64,000 nucleotides of DNA from Peptoniphilus harei. GTDB taxonomy: Bacteria > Bacillota > Clostridia > Tissierellales > Peptoniphilaceae. This document shows positions 44,635 through 52,982 of this stretch, piece after piece; position 1 is the stretch's first letter; every line of letters begins with the position of its first letter. The stretch is from NCBI RefSeq assembly GCF_900454685.1, contig NZ_UATM01000032.1:496001-560000 (forward strand), read 5' to 3'. The translations under genes and the position numbers were made by a program. The notes beneath the pieces are model-generated. The model did no database searches and had not been told where the DNA came from. It worked only from the letters and a program-made list of their open reading frames with translations.

Positions 44635-45438
44635 TTATTTTTTACTTTTTAATTTTGAAATCAAGAGGCATACTAGCATGCCTAGGGAGGCAATAACCAC
44701 TATTGCTCCACCTGGTTTTAGGTCAAAGTAGTAGGAGAGGATGACGCCACTTAGGGTGTAAAGGACTCCAAGAACCAGAGTATTAAGGAAGGTTGCCTTG
44801 TAGGATTTACTTATTAAGAGGGATGATGCCACAGGCAAAACTATAAGTGATGTTACCATGAGGGCCCCAATTATTTTGGCTGAAAGGGCAATTGTAAGAG
44901 CAGATAAAAGTGTGAATATTGAATTAATTCTTCTTACATTGACCCCGCTCATCTTAGCAAGTTGAGGATCAACTGCAATGGAGAGGAGACCAAAATAGTA
45001 AATCAATGAGATTGCCACAACAAGTATAAAGGTTATTAGGACTATTATAAGGTCGGCCCTTGATACTGATGCAATACTCCCAAAGAGATAGGCATCAAAG
45101 CTGCTTCCTCCTGGCGAAAAGTCTGACAAGAGGGCGGCAAGTCCCAGCCCCATTGATGTTATTATGGCAGTTGCCATGTCTCCAAATTGGGGGAACTTCT
45201 TCCTAATTTTTTCAATGGAGAAGGCCCCAATTACACAGGCAAAGATTGCACCAATTAGTGGATTAATGGAGAGGATTAGCCCTAGGGCAACTCCAGCCAG
45301 TGAAACGTGAGATAGGGCATCCCCCATCATAGAAGTCCCACGATTTACTATGACAATTCCAATTAAGGGAATAATTATAGAAATCATAAGGGAAACTAAG
45401 AGAGTCCTAATCATAAAGCTATACTGTAACAAGTTCAA
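44635..45438 (-). CDS. znuB: Zinc ABC transporter permease (ZnuB/AdcB)
   Basis: The 267-residue protein is an ABC-3 family permease with about eight helices. Characteristic pieces are GTSMMGDALSHVSLAGVALG and KIIGALMVTSLIVLPVASSLLIS. It overlaps znuC by 20 bases and is the last gene of zinT-znuA-znuC-znuB. Zinc is the probable substrate because of the ZinT partner, but manganese transporters of this family look alike. Confidence 0.9.
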   Translation of the reverse strand: MNLLQYSFMIRTLLVSLMISIIIPLIGIVIVNRGTSMMGDALSHVSLAGVALGLILSINPLIGAIFACVIGAFSIEKIRKKFPQFGDMATAIITSMGLGLAALLSDFSPGGSSFDAYLFGSIASVSRADLIIVLITFILVVAISLIYYFGLLSIAVDPQLAKMSGVNVRRINSIFTLLSALTIALSAKIIGALMVTSLIVLPVASSLLISKSYKATFLNTLVLGVLYTLSGVILSYYFDLKPGGAIVVIASLGMLVCLLISKLKSKK

Positions 45439-46093
45439 GACCTCCTTTCTTTAATTCGTAAAACCTATCCATTTGCAAATTGTTTTTCACCCAATCTAGT
45501 TCGTGGGTTATTAAAATTATGGAAACGTCAAAGTTTGTGTTTAAGTCTTCAATAGTTTTAGCAAATTGCCTCTTTGAATTTTCGTCCACACCAGATGTTG
45601 GCTCGTCAAAAATTAAAATTTCTGGATTATTCATAAGGGCCCTTGTAATTACAACCCTTTGTCTCAATCCACCAGACAGGTCTCTTAGGGGATAGTCTGC
45701 GTATTTTTCAAGGTTCATCTTCTTTAAAAGTTCCATAGTTTTATCGTAGTGGATCTTTCTTGGAATCTTTATCATTCCCATACTTTCATAGAGTTGTAGA
45801 GTTACAAGTTCCTTTACAGAAATTGGGAAGGTATATAAATTTTCCTTTTGTGATTGGGGAACGTAGCCAATTTTTTTAAGTGAATTAATATTTAAGTCTT
45901 CTTCAAAAATTTTTATTTGGCCAGATTTTAATTTAAGTTCTCCAATAATTACTTTTATTAAAGTTGTCTTGCCAACTCCATTGCCACCAATTATAGTTAT
46001 TTTCTCCTTGTTCATCAGGGTCAGGTTTAAGTCCCTAAGGACCGGATCCCTATCGTAGGCAAAGTTGGCATTTTTTATTTCAATAGCCTTCAT
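45419..46093 (-). CDS. znuC: Zinc ABC transporter ATPase (ZnuC/AdcC)
   Basis: The 224-residue ATPase has Walker A IIGGNGVGKTTLIKVI, the Q-loop IGYVPQSQ, the signature LSGGLRQRVVITRAL, Walker B EILIFDEPTSGVD and the H-loop ILITHELDW. It energises the ZnuB permease. It starts 3 bases after the znuA stop. Confidence 0.93.
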   Translation of the reverse strand: MKAIEIKNANFAYDRDPVLRDLNLTLMNKEKITIIGGNGVGKTTLIKVIIGELKLKSGQIKIFEEDLNINSLKKIGYVPQSQKENLYTFPISVKELVTLQLYESMGMIKIPRKIHYDKTMELLKKMNLEKYADYPLRDLSGGLRQRVVITRALMNNPEILIFDEPTSGVDENSKRQFAKTIEDLNTNFDVSIILITHELDWVKNNLQMDRFYELKKGGLELVTV

Positions 46094-46096
46094 AAG

Positions 46097-47392
46097 TCAC
46101 CTCAATGATTCGTATATATTTTTCAAGTTGTATTCCATCATATCTATAAAATCTTCTCCAATATCTTTTTCAATATCCCTGTTAATGTATTCCATGGATA
46201 TTAGGCCCCTTAGGTCAGCGTCAATTTCTTCTGCAATTATGTCAGATCCGTTTTTTGGCATCCCATATTCATAAAAAATTGTGTTGATATTCCTATCTCT
46301 TGCGTCGTCTATGGCTCTGGTAATCTTCTTTATACTTGGAGAATCTGTACTTGTGAGACCTTGGAGAGGATATTGGATGAGGTCAAAGTCCTTAGCTAGG
46401 TAGGCAAAGGCAAAGTGACTCACAATAAATTCCTTCCTCTCAGTTTCCTTAAAGAGGTCCCTGTACTTGTAGTCAAGTTCAGTTAGCTTTCTCAAGGTCT
46501 TGGAAGCATTCTTCCTGTAGAGGTTTTTATTTTCTGGATAGAGTTTGGACATCTTGTATTCAATATCATTTACATACCTCTTGGCATTTCTAATACTCAT
46601 CCAAGAGTGAGGATCGTAGGTAATCTTGTCCTCGCTAGTAGTTGAGGTATCACGAAGGACATGGAGCTTCATGGGGTCGCCATGGGCATCAAGCATCTTA
46701 TATGAAAGGAGGTCTGTGGAAATTCTGTCGCTAAACATAATCCACCTTCCCTTCTTAGGAAGTTTGTAATAAATTTCTCCATGCTCGTGGCCCATCTCAA
46801 GCTTGTAAGTCTTCCTGTCCTCAACCTTAATTAAAGATTTTTGCGGAACATCTTGGCCAGGGTCTTCCATGATCTTTCGTCCCATCTTAACAAGGTCCTT
46901 TTCAGAGTAGTCCTTGTCGCAATAGAGGAAGGCAACCCTCATGTTGTCTTCGTGGGTGTGACCAAAGTCAAAAGAGTAGGTTTTCTTGTCAAAGTCGCCA
47001 GCCACCATATATTGGAAGTCTCCAATGGCAGCAGCCCCCTTGTAGGAAATTAAGTTTACACCGCTGGCAAGATTTAGAATGTCCAAATTTGGAAGGGTAC
47101 TTGCAATAGAGTCTGACCAGTGTTCCAAGTTTGCTCCATTTATAATTAACAAGTCAGAATTTGACAGGTCCCTTATACTTCTTGGGGTAGGCTCCCAGAG
47201 GTGGGGGTCCTGGTTTTTTGGCATTAGGATTCTCAAATCAACAGTGTCGCCAACTACGCTTCTAGTTAAGCTGTAGACAGGATAAAAGGAAGTGTAGACC
47301 ACAGGTTTTGCCTCCTCCTTTTTTTCTGCCTTACAGGCAACTAGAGAAAAAGCCAAGAGAAATACAGTCATAATTTTTATTATTTTTGACAT
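46097..47392 (-). CDS. znuA: Zinc-binding lipoprotein (ZnuA/AdcA type) with a large central insertion
   Basis: The 431-residue solute-binding protein has a lipobox ending LVAC (Cys20). Metal-ligand histidines sit at His64 (QDPHLWEP), His262 (YDPHSWMS) and His326 (VSHFAFAYLAKDF), with an acidic ligand near the C-terminus. In ordinary ZnuA/TroA proteins the first two are about 80 residues apart; here they are 198 apart. The extra segment (about residues 120-245) includes FGHTHEDN and MGHEHGEIYY and looks like a folded domain, not the simple His-rich loop. It captures zinc for ZnuBC and may receive it from ZinT. Confidence 0.85.
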   Translation of the reverse strand: MSKIIKIMTVFLLAFSLVACKAEKKEEAKPVVYTSFYPVYSLTRSVVGDTVDLRILMPKNQDPHLWEPTPRSIRDLSNSDLLIINGANLEHWSDSIASTLPNLDILNLASGVNLISYKGAAAIGDFQYMVAGDFDKKTYSFDFGHTHEDNMRVAFLYCDKDYSEKDLVKMGRKIMEDPGQDVPQKSLIKVEDRKTYKLEMGHEHGEIYYKLPKKGRWIMFSDRISTDLLSYKMLDAHGDPMKLHVLRDTSTTSEDKITYDPHSWMSIRNAKRYVNDIEYKMSKLYPENKNLYRKNASKTLRKLTELDYKYRDLFKETERKEFIVSHFAFAYLAKDFDLIQYPLQGLTSTDSPSIKKITRAIDDARDRNINTIFYEYGMPKNGSDIIAEEIDADLRGLISMEYINRDIEKDIGEDFIDMMEYNLKNIYESLR

Positions 47393-47458
47393 AAAGTCTC
47401 CTTTCTCTTAAAAAAATTTATCCCCGATGAAACATCGAGGATAGGAAAAATAGAAATA

Positions 47459-48094
47459 TTATTCAGCAACTTCTTCATAAACTTGATCAATAGTTACTGT
47501 TGGACTAACAAAGGTTGGGTACCAGTCATCTTTTGCCAACATTTCTTCAGCACTTGCACCAACTCTTAGGTGGAAGTGTGGCATGTGATCTTCGCCGTGG
47601 ACTGGCATTAATAAAATTGTTGGATATTTTCCATTAGAAGAAAACTCGTACCAATAAAGAGTTTTTCCACCGTGTTCCATTGGGTGTTTGTCTACAAGTT
47701 TGTAGTCAGCCTTGTCAATTTCGTCTCCTTCAGGTCCAGTTAAAAAAGTTATGCTATCTCCATCAACCTTTAGGGCTCCAAAGTCAACTGCAACGTGGTC
47801 GGCAAAATTCTTTTTAGCTTGATCTTCAGTAATATTGTCTCTCTTGGCAACTTCTTCGTAAGCTCCCTTTAGACCAGGATCATCAAGATAGTTGGCGATG
47901 TTATTCCATTCTCCGTCCCAGTCAGCAAGAGCAACTTCATCAGCAGCCTTGTCTTCATTCTTAGTTTCTACATTTTGTTCAACCTTAGCCTTATTTTCCA
48001 CAGGCTCTTCCTTTGTATCTTCTTTGTTACAAGCAACAAGAAGAGTTGCAGATAGGGCTAATACGCCAAGTGACAGTCTAAATTTTTTATTCAT
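47459..48094 (-). CDS. zinT: ZinT-type zinc-binding lipoprotein
   Basis: The 211-residue protein has a lipoprotein signal ending LLVAC, an acidic linker, and the ZinT/YodA lipocalin-like domain with DGEWNNIANYLDDPGLKGAY, YKLVDKHPMEHGGKTLYWYEF and the metal-binding HGEDHMPHFHLRVG. ZinT proteins hand zinc to ZnuA-type proteins under scarcity. In many Gram-positives ZinT is fused to AdcA; here it is separate, first in the operon, and followed 66 bases later by znuA. Its promoter carries a Zur-like palindrome. Confidence 0.92.
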   Translation of the reverse strand: MNKKFRLSLGVLALSATLLVACNKEDTKEEPVENKAKVEQNVETKNEDKAADEVALADWDGEWNNIANYLDDPGLKGAYEEVAKRDNITEDQAKKNFADHVAVDFGALKVDGDSITFLTGPEGDEIDKADYKLVDKHPMEHGGKTLYWYEFSSNGKYPTILLMPVHGEDHMPHFHLRVGASAEEMLAKDDWYPTFVSPTVTIDQVYEEVAE

Positions 48095-48197
48095 AATTCC
48101 TCCTTAATATAAGTTGTGTAATATTTTGTGAAGAATTTAAAGAAATTAGTAAAGAGTTTTATTCTATGGAAGGATTACAAAATATTCGCAACATGTA

Positions 48198-48236
48198 AAT
48201 GATTTGTATTATCATTTTATAAAACTAGTATAACAA
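48198..48236 (-). promoter_or_regulatory. Promoter of zinT operon with candidate Zur/Fur-family operator
   Basis: On the minus strand TTGTTA (complement of 48231-48236), a 17-base spacer and GATAAT (complement of 48208-48213) form a promoter. The -10 is covered by the inverted repeat AATGAT-N7-ATCATT (48198-48216), which resembles the Fur-family consensus TGATAAT-ATTATCA. The rest of the gap 48095-48487 shows no gene. Confidence 0.55.
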
Positions 48237-48487
48237 GCATAAGATTTTTATTTTAAAGAATTTATTTAAATATATTTAATAAATGCGAAAGATTATTGTT
48301 TAGAAACTAAAAATTTTATTATAAAATTTATTAAATTTGCTTATAAAACTAATTTAAAATCAAAGCAAGCCCATGGAAGTCATAGAAAATAAAAGAATTT
48401 GAACCATAAGTTTCTTCCTTGAATAGAGTTGATGAAGGCTTTCAATTTATTTGTTAATTTTTGGGTAAATGTAAGCTAGGTGATAAT

Positions 48488-49429
48488 ATGAAAAATATTA
48501 AGGTTATTTATCTTGCAGGTGGATGCTTTTGGGGAACTGAAGGCTACTTCAAGAGATTAAGTGGAATAAAGAAAACAATTGTTGGTTACGCCAATGGACT
48601 TAGTGATGAAACAAATTATGAATCTGTGGCAAGGACTGACCACGCAGAGACTGTAAAAATTTATTATGATTTCTCTCGCATTTCTCTTACAGAAATCCTC
48701 CTCCACTATTTTAGGATTATTGATCCAAAGTCCATTAACAGGCAGGGCAATGATATTGGAAGACAGTATAGGACGGGGATTTATTGGGAAGAAGGCGACA
48801 GTGAGTCAGAAGAAATAGTAAGAGACTTCATGGCCTATGAAGAAGAAAAACTTGGCAAGTTAGCAGTGGAAGCTTCTGTCCTAAAAAACTTTGTAAAGGC
48901 AGAGGACTACCACCAAGACTATCTCGACAAGAATCCTATGGGCTATTGCCACGTCAACTTGAGTTTGGCAGAAGATCCAATAATTGATGATGACAGGGAA
49001 TTTTTAAATAAGAGCAAGAGAGAAGAGCTTGACGACATTTCTTATGATGTCATGGCCAATTCTGGAACTGAAAGACCCTTCACAAGTGATTTAAATGATG
49101 AATACAGGAAGGGAATCTACGTTGACAAGCTTTCAAGAAAACCCCTCTTTGTTTCCTCAGACAAGTTTGATGCAGGTTGCGGCTGGCCGTCCTTCTCAAG
49201 ACCTATAGTCTCAAACTATCTTGACGAAAAAGTGGACACTTCCTATGGGATGGTGAGGACGGAAGTGAGATCCAAGTCATCAGACTCCCACCTTGGCCAC
49301 GTCTTTCCCGACGGACCAGCTGACATGGGTGGACTTAGGTATTGCATCAACGGTGCAGCTTTGGACTTCATTCCCTATGAAGACATGGATAAGGAAGGCT
49401 ACTCCGACTACAAGATTTTTGTAAAATAA
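48488..49429 (+). CDS. msrAB: Bifunctional peptide-methionine sulfoxide reductase MsrA-MsrB
   Basis: The start is taken at 48488 (MKNIKVIYLAGGCFWG) with AGGTGAT just upstream. Residues 1 to about 155 are MsrA, with the catalytic cysteine in AGGCFWGTEGYFKRL and the signature YANGLSDETNYE. Residues from about 165 are MsrB, with AGCGWPSFSRP and the nucleophile region RYCINGAALDF. MsrA repairs the S and MsrB the R form of methionine sulfoxide. No signal peptide is seen, so it acts in the cytoplasm. The fusion is common in Gram-positive cocci. Confidence 0.95.
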   Translation: MKNIKVIYLAGGCFWGTEGYFKRLSGIKKTIVGYANGLSDETNYESVARTDHAETVKIYYDFSRISLTEILLHYFRIIDPKSINRQGNDIGRQYRTGIYWEEGDSESEEIVRDFMAYEEEKLGKLAVEASVLKNFVKAEDYHQDYLDKNPMGYCHVNLSLAEDPIIDDDREFLNKSKREELDDISYDVMANSGTERPFTSDLNDEYRKGIYVDKLSRKPLFVSSDKFDAGCGWPSFSRPIVSNYLDEKVDTSYGMVRTEVRSKSSDSHLGHVFPDGPADMGGLRYCINGAALDFIPYEDMDKEGYSDYKIFVK

Positions 49430-49457
49430 AATTTATAATTTAATAAAAATAAAATTT

Positions 49458-49488
49458 GAGGACCTAATTTAAGTTTGGGTCCCTTTTA
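49458..49488 (+). terminator. Weak terminator after msrAB
   Basis: GGACC (49460-49464) pairs with GGTCC (49478-49482), a 13-base loop, then a CCTTTTATT tail. Confidence 0.45.
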
Positions 49489-49687
49489 TTGTATAAACAA
49501 TTTTTAATTAATAGAAAAATCAGAAGACTTATAAGAAATAGGATGAAACAGAAAAAATGATTTCCCAACAACAAGCTTAAAATATCAGCACTTCAATCTA
49601 TTAAAATAGTAATTGAAAAAGATAATTTATTGTGATAATCTAATTAATAGGAAAACAATTCCAAATATAAAAAAGGAGGTGGAAAAG

Positions 49688-50611
49688 ATGTTTTATTCAG
49701 AAGAAGTTTTGGAAAAAGCCTTAAGACTTGGTAGAAAATACCTACACGAAGGGGCTGTTGCAGATTACATTCCAGAGCTTGCTAGGGTAGATGCAAATAA
49801 AGTTGCTATTTCTACAATAGAAGATGGGAATATCTTAAGTGTCGGAGATTCTAAGGTTAGGTTTTCTATCCAGTCAATTATAAAGGTTATCCTTTATGCA
49901 CTTGCCATGGAAAACTACAAGGTCTCAGAACTTAAGAAATATGTAGGCGTTAGGCCATCAGCTAAACCTTTTAACTCTGTAATCGAGCTTGAGCTTTCGG
50001 AAAAGAAGATACCAGTCAATCCCTTTATCAATGCTGGCGCAATTATTATAGTAGCTATTTTATATAATGTTTATAGAGAAAAAACCTTTGATGTAATACT
50101 TGAAAAGGCTAGCGAATTTTTAGGTGAAGAAGTTGATTACAGCAGGGAAATTGCCCAGTCAGAAAAGGAATCTTCCTTTACAAATAGGACCCTAATCTAC
50201 TTGATGTTAGCTAAGGGAATTCTGCCAAGTGACACAAAAGTTGAAGAGGTATTGGATACATATTTTAAAGCCTGTTCAATTCTTGTAAACACAGAAAACT
50301 TGGCTCACATGTCCTATGTTATCTCAAATGATGGCGTGGACCTAGAAGGAAAAGAAGTGATAACTCCAAATGAAGCAAGAGTACTAAGATCTCTAATGGC
50401 AACTTGTGGTACCTATGACTACTCAGGTGACTTCGCCATAAGAGTTGGACTCCCTGCCAAATCAGGAGTTGGTGGCGGAATTGTAACTGCTTCCAAAAAC
50501 AAAACAGGCCTTGCAGTCTATGCTCCAAGACTTGACACTCATGGTAACTCCTACTCTGGAGTTAGGATGTTAGAATATTTATCAAAAGAACTAGACTTAT
50601 CGATTTATTAG
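49688..50611 (+). CDS. glsA: Glutaminase
   Basis: The 307-residue enzyme hydrolyses L-glutamine to glutamate and ammonia. It has the beta-lactamase-like SxxK motif in RFSIQSIIKVI (Ser63, Lys66), NPFINAGAI and GLPAKSGVGGGI. I use the ATG at 49688, preceded by AAAGGAGGTGG; this gives the family's normal length, while an upstream in-frame ATG has no site. It is followed 11 bases later by a symporter gene, the glsA-alsT pairing known from Bacillus, which points to glutamine uptake and breakdown. Confidence 0.94.
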   Translation: MFYSEEVLEKALRLGRKYLHEGAVADYIPELARVDANKVAISTIEDGNILSVGDSKVRFSIQSIIKVILYALAMENYKVSELKKYVGVRPSAKPFNSVIELELSEKKIPVNPFINAGAIIIVAILYNVYREKTFDVILEKASEFLGEEVDYSREIAQSEKESSFTNRTLIYLMLAKGILPSDTKVEEVLDTYFKACSILVNTENLAHMSYVISNDGVDLEGKEVITPNEARVLRSLMATCGTYDYSGDFAIRVGLPAKSGVGGGIVTASKNKTGLAVYAPRLDTHGNSYSGVRMLEYLSKELDLSIY

Positions 50612-50622
50612 AGGAGTAAAAA

Positions 50623-52027
50623 ATGAGAGAATTATTATCAGCCGTCAACGGCGTCTTATATTATCCAATATTAATTATAGTATTACTTGCCTGTGGATTT
50701 TATTTCACATTTAGAACAAAATTTGTACAATTTTCATTATTTGGAGAAGCTTTTAGAGTTATTTCAGAAAAACCAGAAGGAGAAGACGATGTATCTTCCT
50801 TCCAAGCACTTATGGTATCAACAGCATCAAGAGTTGGTACAGGTAATATAGTTGGTGTTGCCAATGCAATTTGCCTTGGTGGACCTGGTGCAGTATTTTG
50901 GATGTGGATCATAGCACTAATTGGTAGTGCTTCGGCCTTTATCGAATCAACACTTGCACAAATTTATAAAAAAACGTGGTGATGACGGAGTATCCTATGG
51001 TGGACCTTCTTACTACATAGAAAATGCCATTGGATCAAGAGGACTTGGAGTTCTATTTGCAATAGCACTTATTGCAACTTATGCAGTTGGATTTAACATG
51101 CTTGCATCCTTTAACCTTCAAGACTCCTTTAGAGTTTATGATTTCTACGTACCAGGAAAAACTTCTTGGATTATAGGTGCAGTTCTTGCCATAGTAGCAG
51201 GTTATTGTATTCTTGGTGGTGGAAAGAGAATTATAAAATACACATCTTTACTAGTTCCAGTAATGGGTGTTATCTTTGTAGTTATGGCTCTTGTAATGAT
51301 CATTATTAATATCAAAAATGTTCCAGCAATGTTTGGTATGATTTTTGAAGATGCTTTTAACTTTAAGGCAATATTTGGTGGAGTTGCAGGTTCAGCCCTA
51401 GTACAAGGTATTAAGAGAGGACTTTATTCCAACGAAGCTGGTATGGGTTCTGCTCCAAACGCAGCAGCATCAGCATCAGTTTCTCACCCTGTTAAACAAG
51501 GTTTAGTACAAATGATTTCTGTATTTCTTGATACAATTGTTATCTGTTCAGCAACAGCATTTATGTCACTTGCATCAGGCATTGCTCCAACAGAAGAATT
51601 AGCAGGAGCTCCATTTGTTCAAGCATCACTTTCAACAGTATTTGGAAAATATGGTAATTTATTTATCACAATTTCACTTGCCCTATTTGCCTTTACAACA
51701 CTTCTTGGTAACCTATACTATGTTGACTCTTGTTTAACATATCTTAACAAGAAGATTCCTTCAAAGACATTTATGCTTTGCTACAGAATTATAGCAATCA
51801 TCCTAATCTTTGTTGGAGCAGGAATTGAAATGTCACTTGCATGGGACATCGCTGACTTCTTAATGGGAGTTATGTGCTTAATCAACATTCCATCAATTAT
51901 TATACTTGGCGGAACAGCACTTAAGGCTCTTGACGACTACAAGAAACAAAGAGCAGAAGGTAAGAACCCAGTATTCAAGGCAGATGCAGTTGGTATCAAC
52001 ACTTCAAAATTAGACTACTGGAAATAA
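50623..52027 (+). pseudogene. Na+/amino-acid symporter (AGCS, AlsT/GlnT-like), frameshifted
   Basis: Two frames together encode one AGCS transporter. The first, 50623-50982, starts MRELLSAVNGVLYYP, includes TASRVGTGNIVGVANAI and ends at a TGA just after IYKK. The second continues the same protein from about 50970 as RGDDGVSYGGPSYYIENAIG through to 52027, with LYSNEAGMGSAPNAAASASVSHP intact. The break is in a run of seven A (50968-50974); six A would restore one frame of about 467 residues. All else is undamaged, so this could be a very recent mutation, a sequencing error, a phase-variable tract or a recoding site. Substrate is probably glutamine or alanine. Confidence 0.85.
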
Positions 52028-52210
52028 TAAAAGAATAATAGAATAATTTATTAATGGATCTAAGTTAGCTTAGGTCCATTTTTCTAATTATAAGGTTTTT
52101 TTATTATTGGAATTTATTTTGATTGATGTTTAAAAGTCTTTTATTTTTTTGTGAAAGGTTATAAGGATTTGAAGATGTGTAAAACATTAAAAATCCCACA
52201 AAAACCACCT

Positions 52211-52270
52211 ATGCAACCAAAAGTTGCGGTCCATTTGCTTGTTAGACAAGGATATTTTTGTTATTATTTC
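52211..52270 (+). repeat. Dispersed intergenic repeat, copy B
   Basis: Second copy of the element at 32771-32830 (31 of 33 bases identical over the first part, TTTTTGTTAT at the same offset). It lies in the 285-base gap between the symporter and the XRE regulator. Confidence 0.8.
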
Positions 52271-52312
52271 ATACATAAATGAATTTACAGATATAAAAAG
52301 CGAGTGAAAATT

Positions 52313-52894
52313 ATGTATGGAGAAAAAATAAAAACTAAGAGGAGAGAATTAAATCTTTCCCAAGAAGATCTTGCCAATAAACTTTTTGTGACAAGACAGG
52401 CCATATCCAAGTGGGAAAATGACAAGGCCACACCAACGATGACTAACCTGAGGGAACTTTCTGAAGTCTTTGGAGTGGACATGGCTTATTTTATTGGCCA
52501 AGCTAATGGCGAAAAGAAAGTAGACAATAAAGAAGAAAAAGATGAAGTTGAAGAACAAAAGGAAGAGAAATTAAGCAAGAAAAGAATAATTGGTAGGGGA
52601 CTTTGGGACATCTTTATCTATGCCTGTCTTTGTATCATAGGGATTTTCTTTTACTCAGTCTATTATTATCTATTCATGGAAAGACTTTTGGGGAAAGACC
52701 CAAGTCAGATACCCTACTTGATCCTAACTGTCTACATGATAGTGGCAGTGATATCCTTTCCCCAAGCCTATAAATTTGTGGAAGAAAAATTAGATGACTT
52801 GGAATACAACCTATTCTCGAAAGTAGTCCTTCCAGTTGTTTACATTATTTCGCCCATTATAGTCGCACATTATATAATAAAAAAGAAAAATTAA
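52313..52894 (+). CDS. XRE-family regulator with membrane domain
   Basis: The protein of about 193 residues starts with a helix-turn-helix (IKTKRRELNLSQEDLANKLFVTRQAISKWEN), an acidic linker, and two or more C-terminal membrane helices (WDIFIYACLCIIGIFFYSVYYYLF, IPYLILTVYMIVAVISF). Membrane-attached XRE regulators of this sort often sense envelope state, but the target is unknown. An in-frame GTG at 52304 is an alternative start; GAGTGA suits the ATG at 52313 better. Confidence 0.8.
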   Translation: MYGEKIKTKRRELNLSQEDLANKLFVTRQAISKWENDKATPTMTNLRELSEVFGVDMAYFIGQANGEKKVDNKEEKDEVEEQKEEKLSKKRIIGRGLWDIFIYACLCIIGIFFYSVYYYLFMERLLGKDPSQIPYLILTVYMIVAVISFPQAYKFVEEKLDDLEYNLFSKVVLPVVYIISPIIVAHYIIKKKN

Positions 52895-52919
52895 GTCCAC
52901 CAAAGCCGGTGGACTTTTT
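52893..52919 (+). terminator. Terminator of the XRE regulator gene
   Basis: AAGTCCACC (52893-52901) pairs with GGTGGACTT (52908-52916), then T-rich. Confidence 0.88.
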
Positions 52920-52923
52920 GCTT

Positions 52924-52955
52924 GAAAAAAGAGATTAAGAACAATCTTAATCTCT
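52924..52955 (-). terminator. Terminator of the NCS2 permease gene
   Basis: A perfect 11-bp stem (52930-52940 with 52945-52955) with loop ACAA and T6 on the minus strand. Confidence 0.88.
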
Positions 52956-52982
52956 TGATATATAGTTTATTGATGATTTTAA

